Positions 34,942-42,859 of a DNA stretch of 64,000 nt are shown piece by piece. Position 1 is the first letter of the stretch. Each line of letters begins with the position of its first letter. The position numbers and the translations under genes are program-made. Source of the stretch: Paenibacillus profundus (GTDB lineage Bacteria > Bacillota > Bacilli > Paenibacillales > Paenibacillaceae); contig NZ_JAJNBZ010000011.1 of assembly GCF_021369635.1 (NCBI RefSeq), positions 63,425 to 127,424 of the forward strand. The letters are read 5' to 3'. A model generated the notes under the pieces. It saw nothing but the letters and a program-made list of their open reading frames with translations. It was not told where the DNA came from and did no database searches.

Positions 34942-35773
34942 TTATCAGATTATGTCGCGGCTGGAAGAGTCCGGCGCGTTCGCCGTCACTTCACACGAAC
35001 GGTCATGGTTAAGAGCGATGCTGGACCACCCTGCGGCAGCCGATGCGTTCACGCCGGAGACGATGGCGAAGCTTGCGGCCGTGCTGCAAGCTGAGGCGGA
35101 CATCGATATCGCGGAGCATGTCATGGAAAAGGCATCCAGCGTCGAGCGCCAAGTATACCACCCGCTCCTGCGCCCTTTGCGCCGTATTATCGCAGAGCGT
35201 CAAGGCAGTCGCATCTCGTATCGGCTCAAGCACGGAGGCATGCAGCACGAGCAATCCGGATTCCCTTATAAGCTGGAATATTCCATGGTCAAGCGGGAGT
35301 GGTACTTGCTCTGGTACCATCCGCGCCGTCATATGTTCATGTCGACGAGGCTGCGGAATATCGCAGATGTGCAGCAAGAGGAGATTTCTCCTGCACGAGC
35401 GGAGGAATTGCTGAGCAAGATCGCCGCCATCATAGATTCCCGCAAAGAGCATGCAGTCATCGAAGTGATACGGATCTACAACCGGGAACTGTCCCGCATT
35501 ATGTACGCGTTCTCGTGCTTCGAGAAGGAAGTGGAATACTTCGATGACACAGATACATATCGGATCCGGCTTACATTTATGGGGGATGAATGCGAGTATA
35601 TTTTGTCCAAAATCCGCTTCCTCGGCAAACGGGTGCGCATCATCGAAGGCGAAAAATTGCAGCGCCGCATGCGTGAAAGTGCGGCCAAGACGCTCGCGCG
35701 ATACGGAATCGGCGAAGAACACGACCAACTGAACGGAGAGGAGCAGCGTGTAATTTTTGATAGCTCAAGCTAA
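34910..35773 (+). CDS. WYL-domain protein 2
   Basis: This 287-residue protein begins at ATG 34910 inside the end of the first WYL gene. It lacks an obvious DNA-binding helix-turn-helix. The middle has a WYL-like strand pattern (RISYRLKHGG, LEYSMVKREWYLLWYHPRRH, MSTRLRNIADV) and the C-terminal part a WYL-associated WCX-like domain (YRIRLTFMGDECEYILSKIRFLG). It probably forms a hetero-complex with the first WYL protein. Paired overlapping WYL genes next to RNA-repair genes have been noted as regulators in comparative work on such operons. Confidence 0.82.
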   Translation: MTMNLFEKIFNYQIMSRLEESGAFAVTSHERSWLRAMLDHPAAADAFTPETMAKLAAVLQAEADIDIAEHVMEKASSVERQVYHPLLRPLRRIIAERQGSRISYRLKHGGMQHEQSGFPYKLEYSMVKREWYLLWYHPRRHMFMSTRLRNIADVQQEEISPARAEELLSKIAAIIDSRKEHAVIEVIRIYNRELSRIMYAFSCFEKEVEYFDDTDTYRIRLTFMGDECEYILSKIRFLGKRVRIIEGEKLQRRMRESAAKTLARYGIGEEHDQLNGEEQRVIFDSSS

Positions 35774-35778
35774 CAACG

Positions 35779-35816
35779 AGGCTTTCTTCTGAATTATAGG
35801 AAGGAGCCTTTTTTTC
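35779..35816 (+). terminator. Terminator of the WYL gene pair
   Basis: AGGCTTTCTTCT pairs with AGGAAGGAGCCT (with G-T pairs) around a GAATTAT loop, followed by seven T. Confidence 0.85.
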
Positions 35817-35958
35817 TATCCATTTTTCCCGTAACAACAGGCTTTTTTTGTAGGATTATATCATTCCATTACAGCGTCAGAGGAGAAAAAGAATGAAGAT
35901 TGCTGTATAATAGTTTAGGTCTAAAGTGTTCGGTCTAAATATGGGGAGTGAAGATCTA

Positions 35959-37164
35959 ATGGAAACATGGAAGAAAAATTTATGGATTCTATGGGTCGGC
36001 TCATTCATCGTATCCTCCAGCTTCTCGATGGTCATTCCGTTCCTGCCGCTGTTCCTGATCCAGATCGGCGTCAATGACCATATCGAGCTGTGGTCCGGGA
36101 TTTTGTTCAGCAGCGCCTTTCTGGCCGGGGCCATCGCATCGCCTTTCTGGGGCGCCGTCGGCGATAAATACGGCCGCAAGCCGATGATTATCCGGGCAGG
36201 GCTGGCACTGTGTGTCATTTATCTCCTGACCGCGTTCGTCACCAGTCCGTATCAGCTGCTCGTGCTGCGGCTGCTGCAGGGCTTGCTGTCCGGCTTCATT
36301 CCGGGCTCCATCGCGCTCGTCGGCACGAATACTCCAGAGAAAAAGGTCGGCTATGCGCTGTCGATGATATCTACAGCTACCGCAACCGGCAGCATTATGG
36401 GGCCGATGCTGGGCGGTGTGTTGTCGAAAATTTTCGATAACCGGATCGCTTTCGGCAGCGCGGGGGTGCTCTGCTTCATTGCGACGATGCTCATTATTTT
36501 CTGGGTCAAAGAGGAATCCTTCGTGCCAAGCAAGGACAGCGGCTCAATCGTGCACACGATTAGTCTGGCGGCTCATAACAGGCCGTTTATGATCGTGCTC
36601 GTCCTGACGCTCTGTACCCAATTCTCCGTCATGACGATTGAACCGGTGCTGCCACTGTACATTGTAGAGCTCGGCATTTCGGCCAAGGATGCTTCACTGG
36701 CTGCGGGCTTCGTCTTCTCGTTGGTCGGGGTCGCCGGCATCCTGTTCGCCCCCCGCTGGGGGAAACTGGCCGACCGGGTCGGATTTCACAAAATATTGTT
36801 AATCGGCCTGCTGGCCGGAGGTATTGGGACACTGCTCCAAATTCCGTTCCACAACATATGGTGGTTCTCCATCATCCGGTTCATGTACGGCATCTTCTTC
36901 TGCGCCGTGTTCCCGGCGTTGAACGGTCTCGTCGTCCGCACGACGGAAAGCGAGTTCCGCGGCCGCGCCTTCAGCTTGAACCAGACCGCAAGCCAGCTCG
37001 GCGGCATGCTGGGACCGCTCGTGGGAGGCGCCATAAGCGGCGTGTTTTCGATTCACGCCGTCTTTTGGGTGACCGGTATCCTCTTGCTAGGCACGATGAG
37101 CCTTGGATACTGGTCGCAGCGGCATGCGAAGCAGCAGCCTGCTACGGTCAGCCGCGGCATGTGA
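35959..37164 (+). CDS. MFS drug-type exporter (DHA1 family)
   Basis: This protein of about 401 residues has twelve hydrophobic segments and the DHA1 motifs: GAVGDKYGRKP between TM2 and TM3 (motif A), LRLLQGLLSGFIPGS in TM4 (motif B), STATATGSIMGPMLGG in TM5 (motif C), and a second motif A-like GKLADRVGFHK in the second half. It is a proton-coupled exporter with multidrug-type architecture. I prefer ATG 35959 (METWKKNLW), which follows GGGGAGTG; an ATG eleven codons earlier has no site. It is monocistronic. Substrate not inferable. Confidence 0.9.
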   Translation: METWKKNLWILWVGSFIVSSSFSMVIPFLPLFLIQIGVNDHIELWSGILFSSAFLAGAIASPFWGAVGDKYGRKPMIIRAGLALCVIYLLTAFVTSPYQLLVLRLLQGLLSGFIPGSIALVGTNTPEKKVGYALSMISTATATGSIMGPMLGGVLSKIFDNRIAFGSAGVLCFIATMLIIFWVKEESFVPSKDSGSIVHTISLAAHNRPFMIVLVLTLCTQFSVMTIEPVLPLYIVELGISAKDASLAAGFVFSLVGVAGILFAPRWGKLADRVGFHKILLIGLLAGGIGTLLQIPFHNIWWFSIIRFMYGIFFCAVFPALNGLVVRTTESEFRGRAFSLNQTASQLGGMLGPLVGGAISGVFSIHAVFWVTGILLLGTMSLGYWSQRHAKQQPATVSRGM

Positions 37165-37252
37165 TGGCGGTGCAGTGGATTAGGTGAGAACAGCGCCGCC
37201 GACCGTATGGCTGCGATAGCAAAAAACCGAGGCAATCCGAGAATACTGAATA

Positions 37253-37290
37253 AGGCCTTGATTCTCTACAAACATAGAGAATCAAGGCCT
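37253..37290. terminator. Perfect 15-bp hairpin after the MFS gene
   Basis: AGGCCTTGATTCTCT and AGAGAATCAAGGCCT form a perfect stem with an eight-base loop, about 90 bases after the stop. The T-run is poor on both strands, so termination is likely but not certain. Confidence 0.65.
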
Positions 37291-37390
37291 GTTCTCGTAG
37301 TAAGCAGGCAGTCCGAAAACAACAGCCCCCCTCTCTTTCGCAGGCGTGCAGTGGCTCGATCAGACTGAATGGGAGTCGCTCCTTCCGCTC

Positions 37391-37417
37391 TTTGCTTCAC
37401 TCTCCCCTTTCATCAGG
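37391..37417 (-). repeat. Dispersed GGGGAGAGTG element, copy 3
   Basis: On the minus strand it reads CCTGATGAAAGGGGAGAGTG, then AAGCAAA. It adjoins the tandem array that begins at 37411. Confidence 0.6.
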
Positions 37418-37560
37418 AGGCGGCATGCCCAATGACTGACGATTCTGGTTAACTGCCATCAGAAGGCGGCATGCACATTGACGATTCTGGTTAACTGCCA
37501 TCAGGAGGCAGCATGCACATTTGACGATTCTGGCTAACTGCCATCAGAAGCGGCCGCTTC
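37411..37560. repeat. Three and a half ~43-bp tandem repeats
   Basis: Units of 46, 42 and 43 bases start CATCAG(G/A)AGGC and end GATTCTGG(T/C)TAACTGC, at 37411, 37457 and 37499; a fourth is cut off after CATCAGAAGCGGC. It is non-coding, and no gene is seen between 37165 and 37850. Confidence 0.9.
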
Positions 37561-37607
37561 ATGCCATAGTTCACGAAACGGCATTTGCCTTATCCTCGTT
37601 CCCCTTC

Positions 37608-37635
37608 CTGACTGCAGGGGAGAATGGACATAAGG
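37608..37635 (+). repeat. Dispersed GGGGAGAGTG element, copy 4
   Basis: CTGACTGCAGGGGAGAATGG is followed by ACATAAGG, the fullest match to the shared pattern. Confidence 0.65.
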
Positions 37636-37696
37636 ACCATTGCACAGAAGTCAGTCAATATGTTTTCCCTCTTAAAAGGCAAGGACAGTTGCCATA

Positions 37697-37722
37697 CTGA
37701 ATGAAGGGGAGAGTGAGGCAAG
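37697..37722 (+). repeat. Dispersed GGGGAGAGTG element, copy 5
   Basis: CTGAATGAAGGGGAGAGTGA is followed by GGCAAG. Confidence 0.6.
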
Positions 37723-37810
37723 AGATGGAATAGACATACCTTCTCCGAACCGTTAGATTCGATAGTCTCCATTTTCTGCGGTTCGAATTGCAGTGTCCCG
37801 TCAAAACAAT

Positions 37811-37837
37811 GCTGGCTTTATTCTCCCCTCCAGTCAG
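37811..37837 (-). repeat. Dispersed GGGGAGAGTG element, copy 6
   Basis: On the minus strand it reads CTGACTGGAGGGGAGAATAA. Confidence 0.6.
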
Positions 37838-37850
37838 AAATTTCACGAGA

Positions 37851-38864
37851 TCAGTTGATTATGGAACCAGATGTCAAAAGATTCGGGAGATGGCAGTTTA
37901 GTCGATTGTGCCCGCTGTTCTTCCATTGATACTCCAGCTTCTGGAGCCCGCTGCACATCCGAATGATGGCCTTGGCATCTGCTCGCCCGCTATGGACGGC
38001 CATCAGGAAGACATTTTTCAGCGCGTCCGCCTTGCGTGCGATGTCCCGCAGCAGATGCGCCCGTTCGCCTATGCCCTCCACCGCTTCCACGAAGCAGGAG
38101 AATACATAGCGCGAGCCCGCGATGAACTTGAAGGCATGAGCATGACAATCGTACAGCTCCGTCAGGTCAGCGAATGGCCCGGCATCGCCGCTCGCCGCGA
38201 ATGTGCATACCGTGTCATAGAAGGACAGATCATCCTCTAAGACTCTCATTCGGTCGGTATAACGCTCCATTATCCGTTCCACGTCTACGGTTTCCGGCTG
38301 CTCCCGATTCCTAAGGATGAACGCCTTCCTGTCCTCCTCCCTGATGCGCGGGTCTTCGCACATTCGCCGGATATCTTCCTCAGATACCGTCCCTTCGTAT
38401 TCGGGATACATATCACGCACGTAATAACCCAAAGACACACCCGGTCGTTCCTCCGCAGCCCACCCGCGTATCCAAATGGAGTGCTCCGCTTCTGGACTGC
38501 CGAACTTTTCTGGCCTCGCATAGGGCACTTCACCGCAAATAACCCAGAGAAAGATAGCGCGTGTGGCGGAATCCGCCTCCTTCAAGAGCGGTGCAATATC
38601 GTCATAGCACGTATATGGCACGCGCTCGAATGGAACTTCAATGAGCTCCAGATCCGCCGGTTCAAGACACGGGGAAGCGTAGAACCACGGCTTCGACTTT
38701 TTCACATATAAATGCTCGTAAATGTCACTCGTGCTCTCCCACGCATTGTAATACAGCAGCTCGACAGGAATCCCCCAGTCCTGCAAAGCAAGGGACAATT
38801 GAATGTTCCGGCAATTGAAAAAGCTGTGCTCATAGCGCAGTCTCTCTTTTGTTGTATCCACCAT
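37851..38864 (-). CDS. BtrH-like putative acyltransferase (Cys-His-Asp), end of ACP operon
   Basis: The 337-residue protein starts at ATG 38864 with AAGGAG six bases before. I do not recognise a certain family. The first ~165 residues resemble the papain-like N-terminal domain of BtrH, the enzyme that moves an acyl chain from carrier protein to butirosin: an early Cys in HSFFNCRN (C18), a His in EAEHSIWIRGW (H128) and an Asp in YYVRDMYPEY (D151), spaced like a Cys-His-Asp triad. The second half is helical with no motif. The operon also holds an acyl carrier protein and an ATP-grasp ligase, the two other parts of the butirosin-type side-chain pathway, which supports the idea. It remains inference. 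Confidence 0.55.
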   Translation of the reverse strand: MVDTTKERLRYEHSFFNCRNIQLSLALQDWGIPVELLYYNAWESTSDIYEHLYVKKSKPWFYASPCLEPADLELIEVPFERVPYTCYDDIAPLLKEADSATRAIFLWVICGEVPYARPEKFGSPEAEHSIWIRGWAAEERPGVSLGYYVRDMYPEYEGTVSEEDIRRMCEDPRIREEDRKAFILRNREQPETVDVERIMERYTDRMRVLEDDLSFYDTVCTFAASGDAGPFADLTELYDCHAHAFKFIAGSRYVFSCFVEAVEGIGERAHLLRDIARKADALKNVFLMAVHSGRADAKAIIRMCSGLQKLEYQWKNSGHNRLNCHLPNLLTSGSIIN

Positions 38865-38900
38865 GACGATCTCCTTCCTCCGTATCCAATTCGGCACCAT

Positions 38901-39734
38901 CTAGCTGCCGGCGCTGCTGTAGCTGCGGACGGCTCGCTTCCAGCACCATCTCACAAGCACGAACAGCAAGACGGGCGCTGCGACCGCCCAGATGATATCC
39001 CCCATGGCGAGCTCGTTCAAGACGAACTTCGGCGCATAGTTGCTGATGAGAAACACAGGGATGATGTACACGCCGATGCGCTGCAGCCATTGCGGGAAGA
39101 TATCGAGCGGCATATTGTTCGCATCCCAGATGGAATGCGCGATTTCTGTCACCGCGCCGGTCTGCACGAAGCGGAAGGCCAGCAAGGCCGGCAGCAGCAT
39201 AATCCCGTATGTGACGGCCAGGGCCGCCAGCAGCAAAGCAGCAAAGCCTGCGATATTTCCGTTAAGCGGCAGTCCAGATCGATGCCAGCCGACGGCGATC
39301 ATCATCGCCCCGGCTACGACATTGGGCACGGGCAAACCAATGTCGACGTAGCGAAGCGAGACGAGAAATTGCAGCGAGACTGGCTTCGTCATGAGCAGAT
39401 CGAGCGTGCCGTCCCTGATGTATTGCTGCAGGCGGATAAAATTAACATAAAACAGTCCCATGTACAGGCCGGTCATCATCGTGTAGGTGCCGATGAACAG
39501 CAGGATGTGGTCTGGAGTCAGCTTGCCGATATGCAAATCGGTCTGATACACGATAAGAATGTACAGCGCCTTGGCGCATAGAAAGGCGATTTCGACCGCA
39601 ATGCCCATCCAGAAGTTAAAGCGGTATTCCATGCCGGCAGAAAGACAGTTCTTGACGAACACGCCATATAGCCGCACATAATCGGTTCCTCTGTCTAATG
39701 CTGCGCGACATTTTGCAAGCAATCCGGTGCTCAT
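38901..39734 (-). CDS. ABC-2 family permease 2 (COG3694-like)
   Basis: This 277-residue membrane protein has about six hydrophobic segments and the segment FVNFIRLQQYIRDGTLDLLMTKPVSLQFL. That stretch, with its (R/D)GTLDxLxxxPVS core, is typical of the paired permeases encoded with NatA-like ATPases of the COG4586 type. It follows the other permease by six bases. The three proteins should form one exporter. Cargo is probably the product of this operon. Confidence 0.85.
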   Translation of the reverse strand: MSTGLLAKCRAALDRGTDYVRLYGVFVKNCLSAGMEYRFNFWMGIAVEIAFLCAKALYILIVYQTDLHIGKLTPDHILLFIGTYTMMTGLYMGLFYVNFIRLQQYIRDGTLDLLMTKPVSLQFLVSLRYVDIGLPVPNVVAGAMMIAVGWHRSGLPLNGNIAGFAALLLAALAVTYGIMLLPALLAFRFVQTGAVTEIAHSIWDANNMPLDIFPQWLQRIGVYIIPVFLISNYAPKFVLNELAMGDIIWAVAAPVLLFVLVRWCWKRAVRSYSSAGS

Positions 39735-39740
39735 CGAACA

Positions 39741-40646
39741 TCACCCTCCCAACCCGACGTACCGTTTCAAGCCAAGCCGCCACGCCGCATGCGCGGCTCC
39801 GGCCAGCAGCACGATCCAACCGCATTGGATGAAGATGCCAGTCAGTGCTTCGCCCTCAGCCAGCCGGCCATTGAGCACGTTGACCGGGAAATAAATCGTA
39901 TATTTAAACGGCAGCAGATTAAACCATCCATTCAGCGTCTCGCCAAACACTTCGAGCGGCACCATCCCTCCGCTTAAGATTTGCACGACGAGTCCAGTAA
40001 TGACGAAGAAGTACGAAATCTCCGCCAGCCGAAACGCCAGCGCGCATATCGCATACGACAGCAGGAACTGCACCGCTGCCGCAAGCACGAGGGCCGCGGT
40101 GAACAGTCCGATTCGAACCGGTGACAACGGCGTGTGCCCATAACGGATCGCGATCAGCAGCACCGTTGTCACCAAGACGATCAGCACGCTGTCGGACACG
40201 ACCCGGCTCCCCGCATAGGCGCTGAGCCGATAGCCAAAATAGCTGACTGGGCGCACGAGGTAAGTGTTCAGTCCGCCGCTCTTAATATCTTCCGCGATCG
40301 TGTGCTCCAGCTGGGTCATGACGAACTTCGCCACGATGCCCGACAGAATGGTATACAGTATCATTTGGCCGTAATCGTATCCGTACAATACGTCTTGGGC
40401 AGACGAGCGGTACACCGCAGTCCAGATCAAAGACTGTATGCCGACAGGGAACACGAGGCTGACGAGTCCGATGACGAACTGAAGCCTGTATTCAAGCGAT
40501 GCCTGCAGTCCAATTTTGAACGCGGCGGCGTATTTGCCGCTGCGCGATCGCTTGCTGTACACGGCGCCAGCTTCAGGCTGCATGCTGCCCGGCTCACCGC
40601 TATCCCTCTTGCGCATGCCGCTGCCGCGTTCCGGGTGCTTCTCCAT
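39741..40646 (-). CDS. ABC-2 family permease 1 (COG4587-like)
   Basis: This protein of about 301 residues has a hydrophilic N-terminal tail and six membrane segments. Its central TIAEDIKSGGLNTYLVRPVSYFGYRLSAYAG matches the partner permease of COG3694/COG4587 transporters. The start is uncertain: ATG 40646 has AAGGAG nine bases upstream and lies inside the ATPase gene, but a later ATG at 40583 would remove the odd, charged N-terminus. It pairs with the permease at 38901-39734. Confidence 0.82.
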   Translation of the reverse strand: MEKHPERGSGMRKRDSGEPGSMQPEAGAVYSKRSRSGKYAAAFKIGLQASLEYRLQFVIGLVSLVFPVGIQSLIWTAVYRSSAQDVLYGYDYGQMILYTILSGIVAKFVMTQLEHTIAEDIKSGGLNTYLVRPVSYFGYRLSAYAGSRVVSDSVLIVLVTTVLLIAIRYGHTPLSPVRIGLFTAALVLAAAVQFLLSYAICALAFRLAEISYFFVITGLVVQILSGGMVPLEVFGETLNGWFNLLPFKYTIYFPVNVLNGRLAEGEALTGIFIQCGWIVLLAGAAHAAWRLGLKRYVGLGG

Positions 40647-41655
40647 CGTCCCCTTCTCCTTCATTCCCAAACTTCGCTTTATACAGCCGCTCGATCACTT
40701 CCTCAACGGGGACCTCCTCGACCGTCCAATCCTCGACGAGGTCGTGATCAATCAGCAACCGGGCCAACGGCTTCACCTCATCCGCCGACACCTCCAGCTC
40801 GGCCGTCAAGCCGTCGTGGGTGCGGACAACCGCCAGCAGCCGCACGAGCTCATGCAGTTCTTCCGGCGGAATGAATGCGGCGAACCGCACCTTCATCCGC
40901 TTGCGGCGCCCGAACGACTCGCTCATCCGGGAGAGCTTCCCATCATAAGCAATCTGCCCGCCATGGATCACGAGCGCCCGTCCGCAGACGTGCTCTATAT
41001 CGCGCATGTAGTGGCTCGTTAACAGGATGGTCGCTTGCTTCTCCTCCTTGTACGCTTTGAGGAATTGGCGCACGTTCTGCTGAGCGGCGAAGTCCAGCCC
41101 CAGCGTTGGTTCATCCAGAAACAGCAGCTTCGGCCGATGAATGAGCGCAGCGATGATCTCCATCTTCATGCGCTCGCCGAGCGACAAGCGGCGCACCTGC
41201 ACGCCGAGCAGATGCTTCACATCAAGCATTTCAGCCAGTTCGTCCAGCGTCATCCGGTACTCGCGCTCGTCGATTCCATAAATGCATTTGTTCAAGTAAA
41301 TCGATTCGTTCGCCGGCAGATCCCACCAGAGCTGGCTCTTCTGGCCCATCACGATCGCGAAGCGGCGCTTGAACTCGCGGCGGCGCTCCCATGGCACATA
41401 GCCGAGCACCCGCGCCTCCCCTGCGGACGGGTGCAGGATGCCTGACAGCATCTTGAGCGTCGTCGTCTTGCCCGCTCCATTCGGTCCGATGAATCCGACC
41501 GCTTCGCCCTGACCGATGTCGAACGAAATATTGGCGACGGCATGGCGGTACAGCTGCTCGCGGTGGAACAAGTTCCGCAGCGAATGTCTGAGGCCGCTCT
41601 GCTTGCGATAATAGGCGAACGTCTTGCTCAAATCACGTACCGTTATGGCGCTCAT
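40600..41655 (-). CDS. ABC transporter ATPase (COG4586-like)
   Basis: The 351-residue ATPase has Walker A GPNGAGKTT near residue 58, the Q-loop in MGQKSQLWWDLP, signature LSLGERMKME near 158, Walker B LLFLDEPTLGLD near 177 and switch His in TSHYMRD. A long C-terminal domain follows (KVRFAAFIPPEELHEL), as is usual for NatA-like ATPases paired with two different ABC-2 permeases. It overlaps the first permease gene and lies 28 bases after the radical SAM gene, so it is part of the same operon. Confidence 0.9.
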   Translation of the reverse strand: MSAITVRDLSKTFAYYRKQSGLRHSLRNLFHREQLYRHAVANISFDIGQGEAVGFIGPNGAGKTTTLKMLSGILHPSAGEARVLGYVPWERRREFKRRFAIVMGQKSQLWWDLPANESIYLNKCIYGIDEREYRMTLDELAEMLDVKHLLGVQVRRLSLGERMKMEIIAALIHRPKLLFLDEPTLGLDFAAQQNVRQFLKAYKEEKQATILLTSHYMRDIEHVCGRALVIHGGQIAYDGKLSRMSESFGRRKRMKVRFAAFIPPEELHELVRLLAVVRTHDGLTAELEVSADEVKPLARLLIDHDLVEDWTVEEVPVEEVIERLYKAKFGNEGEGDDGEAPGTRQRHAQEG

Positions 41656-41683
41656 CGCAGCTTCCCCCTTCCCGATGCAGCGG

Positions 41684-42859
41684 CTAGGCTCCGTTATTGT
41701 ACAGCAGCACGCACTTGGAGCAGACCGGCGTCAAGCCGCAGGCCAGCGTTTCGCGCTGCTTGTTGTAGCTCTCGCCGTGAAACACGTCCTTCAAGCTGGC
41801 TTCGCGCAGGTCGGCGATCGTGAACTCGGGGAAAAACTTGCACGGGTTCACCTTGCCGTTCGGCAGCACATCCATGCGCGTCGACAGCGCCAGACATTCC
41901 GTCCGCCTCATGCCGGGGCGATCCGTGCCGAGCACGAAATCACGCACCTCGTCCGGCTCCAGTGCAGGCTGGAAGCGGATGCGGTTCTTCCAGACGCGCG
42001 AACGCAGCTTCTCCATCTCGGCGACCAGCGGCTCGATGTTCTCCGGCGACAGGTGGTATGTGAACGAGTGCCAGCTCTTCTTGCCGGGATCCTGCGCCGC
42101 TTCGAGCCAGCCGAAGCGCTCGGCAAAATATGTGTCCATCCGCTCGGCAACTTCATTCGGGATATACCATGGAAAAACGAAGTAGACGGAATTGACCCCG
42201 ACCGATTCGAAATATTCCATAAAATCGTACAGCCGGGTCACCATCGCGTCGTTAATGGTCAGGCTGATCGACACGTCCCCTTTGAATTCGCCCGCACGCT
42301 TCCGTTCCAGCAGGAGTTCGATGGCAGACATGACCTTGCGGAAGATGCCGCGGCCGCGAATGGCATCGTTCTCCGCTTCGAAGCCTTCCAGGCTAGCGAG
42401 CAGGGTCACGCCCTCAGGCAGCTTCAGGAGCGACTCCAGCTTCTGTTCGACGAGCACCGCATTCGAGCATATGGTGGAGATGCGCGGATCGGACGCAAGC
42501 AGCTCGCACAGCTCGTCGAGCTTGGAGTACATGAGCGGTTCTCCGCCCCACAAAAACATGCGGGAGCGATACGGCCTCGTCTCCGCGAAGATTTGCTCGA
42601 TCAGGAAAAAATCAATCTCCCTCCGCGCCTCTTGGCGCTCGAATTCATGATGGTACCCGTCCGGATTCCATTCGAAGCAGTGCTTACAGCGTAAATTGCA
42701 GCCGTTGTTGAGCTTAATTCCGATATCGCGCGGCAAATCGAAAGCAAAGGACGGCTCTTGCTTCAAGCCCCGGCTCGCTGCGCTCATGTTGTGCAGCGTC
42801 TGCTTCAAGGAACGGAACTCTGCCGGTGTCAGCGTGGCGCTTGTCTTCGGTTGCGTCAT
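41684..42859 (-). CDS. Radical SAM/SPASM enzyme
   Basis: The 391-residue enzyme binds a [4Fe-4S] cluster for SAM cleavage through C54, C58 and C61 (CNLRCKHC), followed by the GGEP motif in LWGGEPLMY. The C-terminal SPASM part has further cysteines at about 322, 340 (NGKVNPCKFFPEF), 374, 380 and 383 (CGLTPVCSKC), which would ligate auxiliary clusters. SPASM enzymes typically modify peptides or carrier-bound substrates. Start ATG overlaps the stop of the glycosyltransferase-like gene (ATGA) and has GGAGG upstream. No small precursor-peptide gene is seen nearby, so the substrate may be bound to the carrier protein. Confidence 0.9.
   Translation of the reverse strand: MTQPKTSATLTPAEFRSLKQTLHNMSAASRGLKQEPSFAFDLPRDIGIKLNNGCNLRCKHCFEWNPDGYHHEFERQEARREIDFFLIEQIFAETRPYRSRMFLWGGEPLMYSKLDELCELLASDPRISTICSNAVLVEQKLESLLKLPEGVTLLASLEGFEAENDAIRGRGIFRKVMSAIELLLERKRAGEFKGDVSISLTINDAMVTRLYDFMEYFESVGVNSVYFVFPWYIPNEVAERMDTYFAERFGWLEAAQDPGKKSWHSFTYHLSPENIEPLVAEMEKLRSRVWKNRIRFQPALEPDEVRDFVLGTDRPGMRRTECLALSTRMDVLPNGKVNPCKFFPEFTIADLREASLKDVFHGESYNKQRETLACGLTPVCSKCVLLYNNGA

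Noticed and set aside
38712-39581. Plus-strand frame opposite the ABC permease
   Set aside because: It reads through three minus-strand genes with convincing domains; its His/Asp/Gln-rich product is typical of antisense frames.
41624-42694. Long plus-strand frame opposite the radical SAM gene
   Set aside because: It is antisense to clear CxxxCxxC and GGEP motifs; its residue bias is that of a shadow frame.
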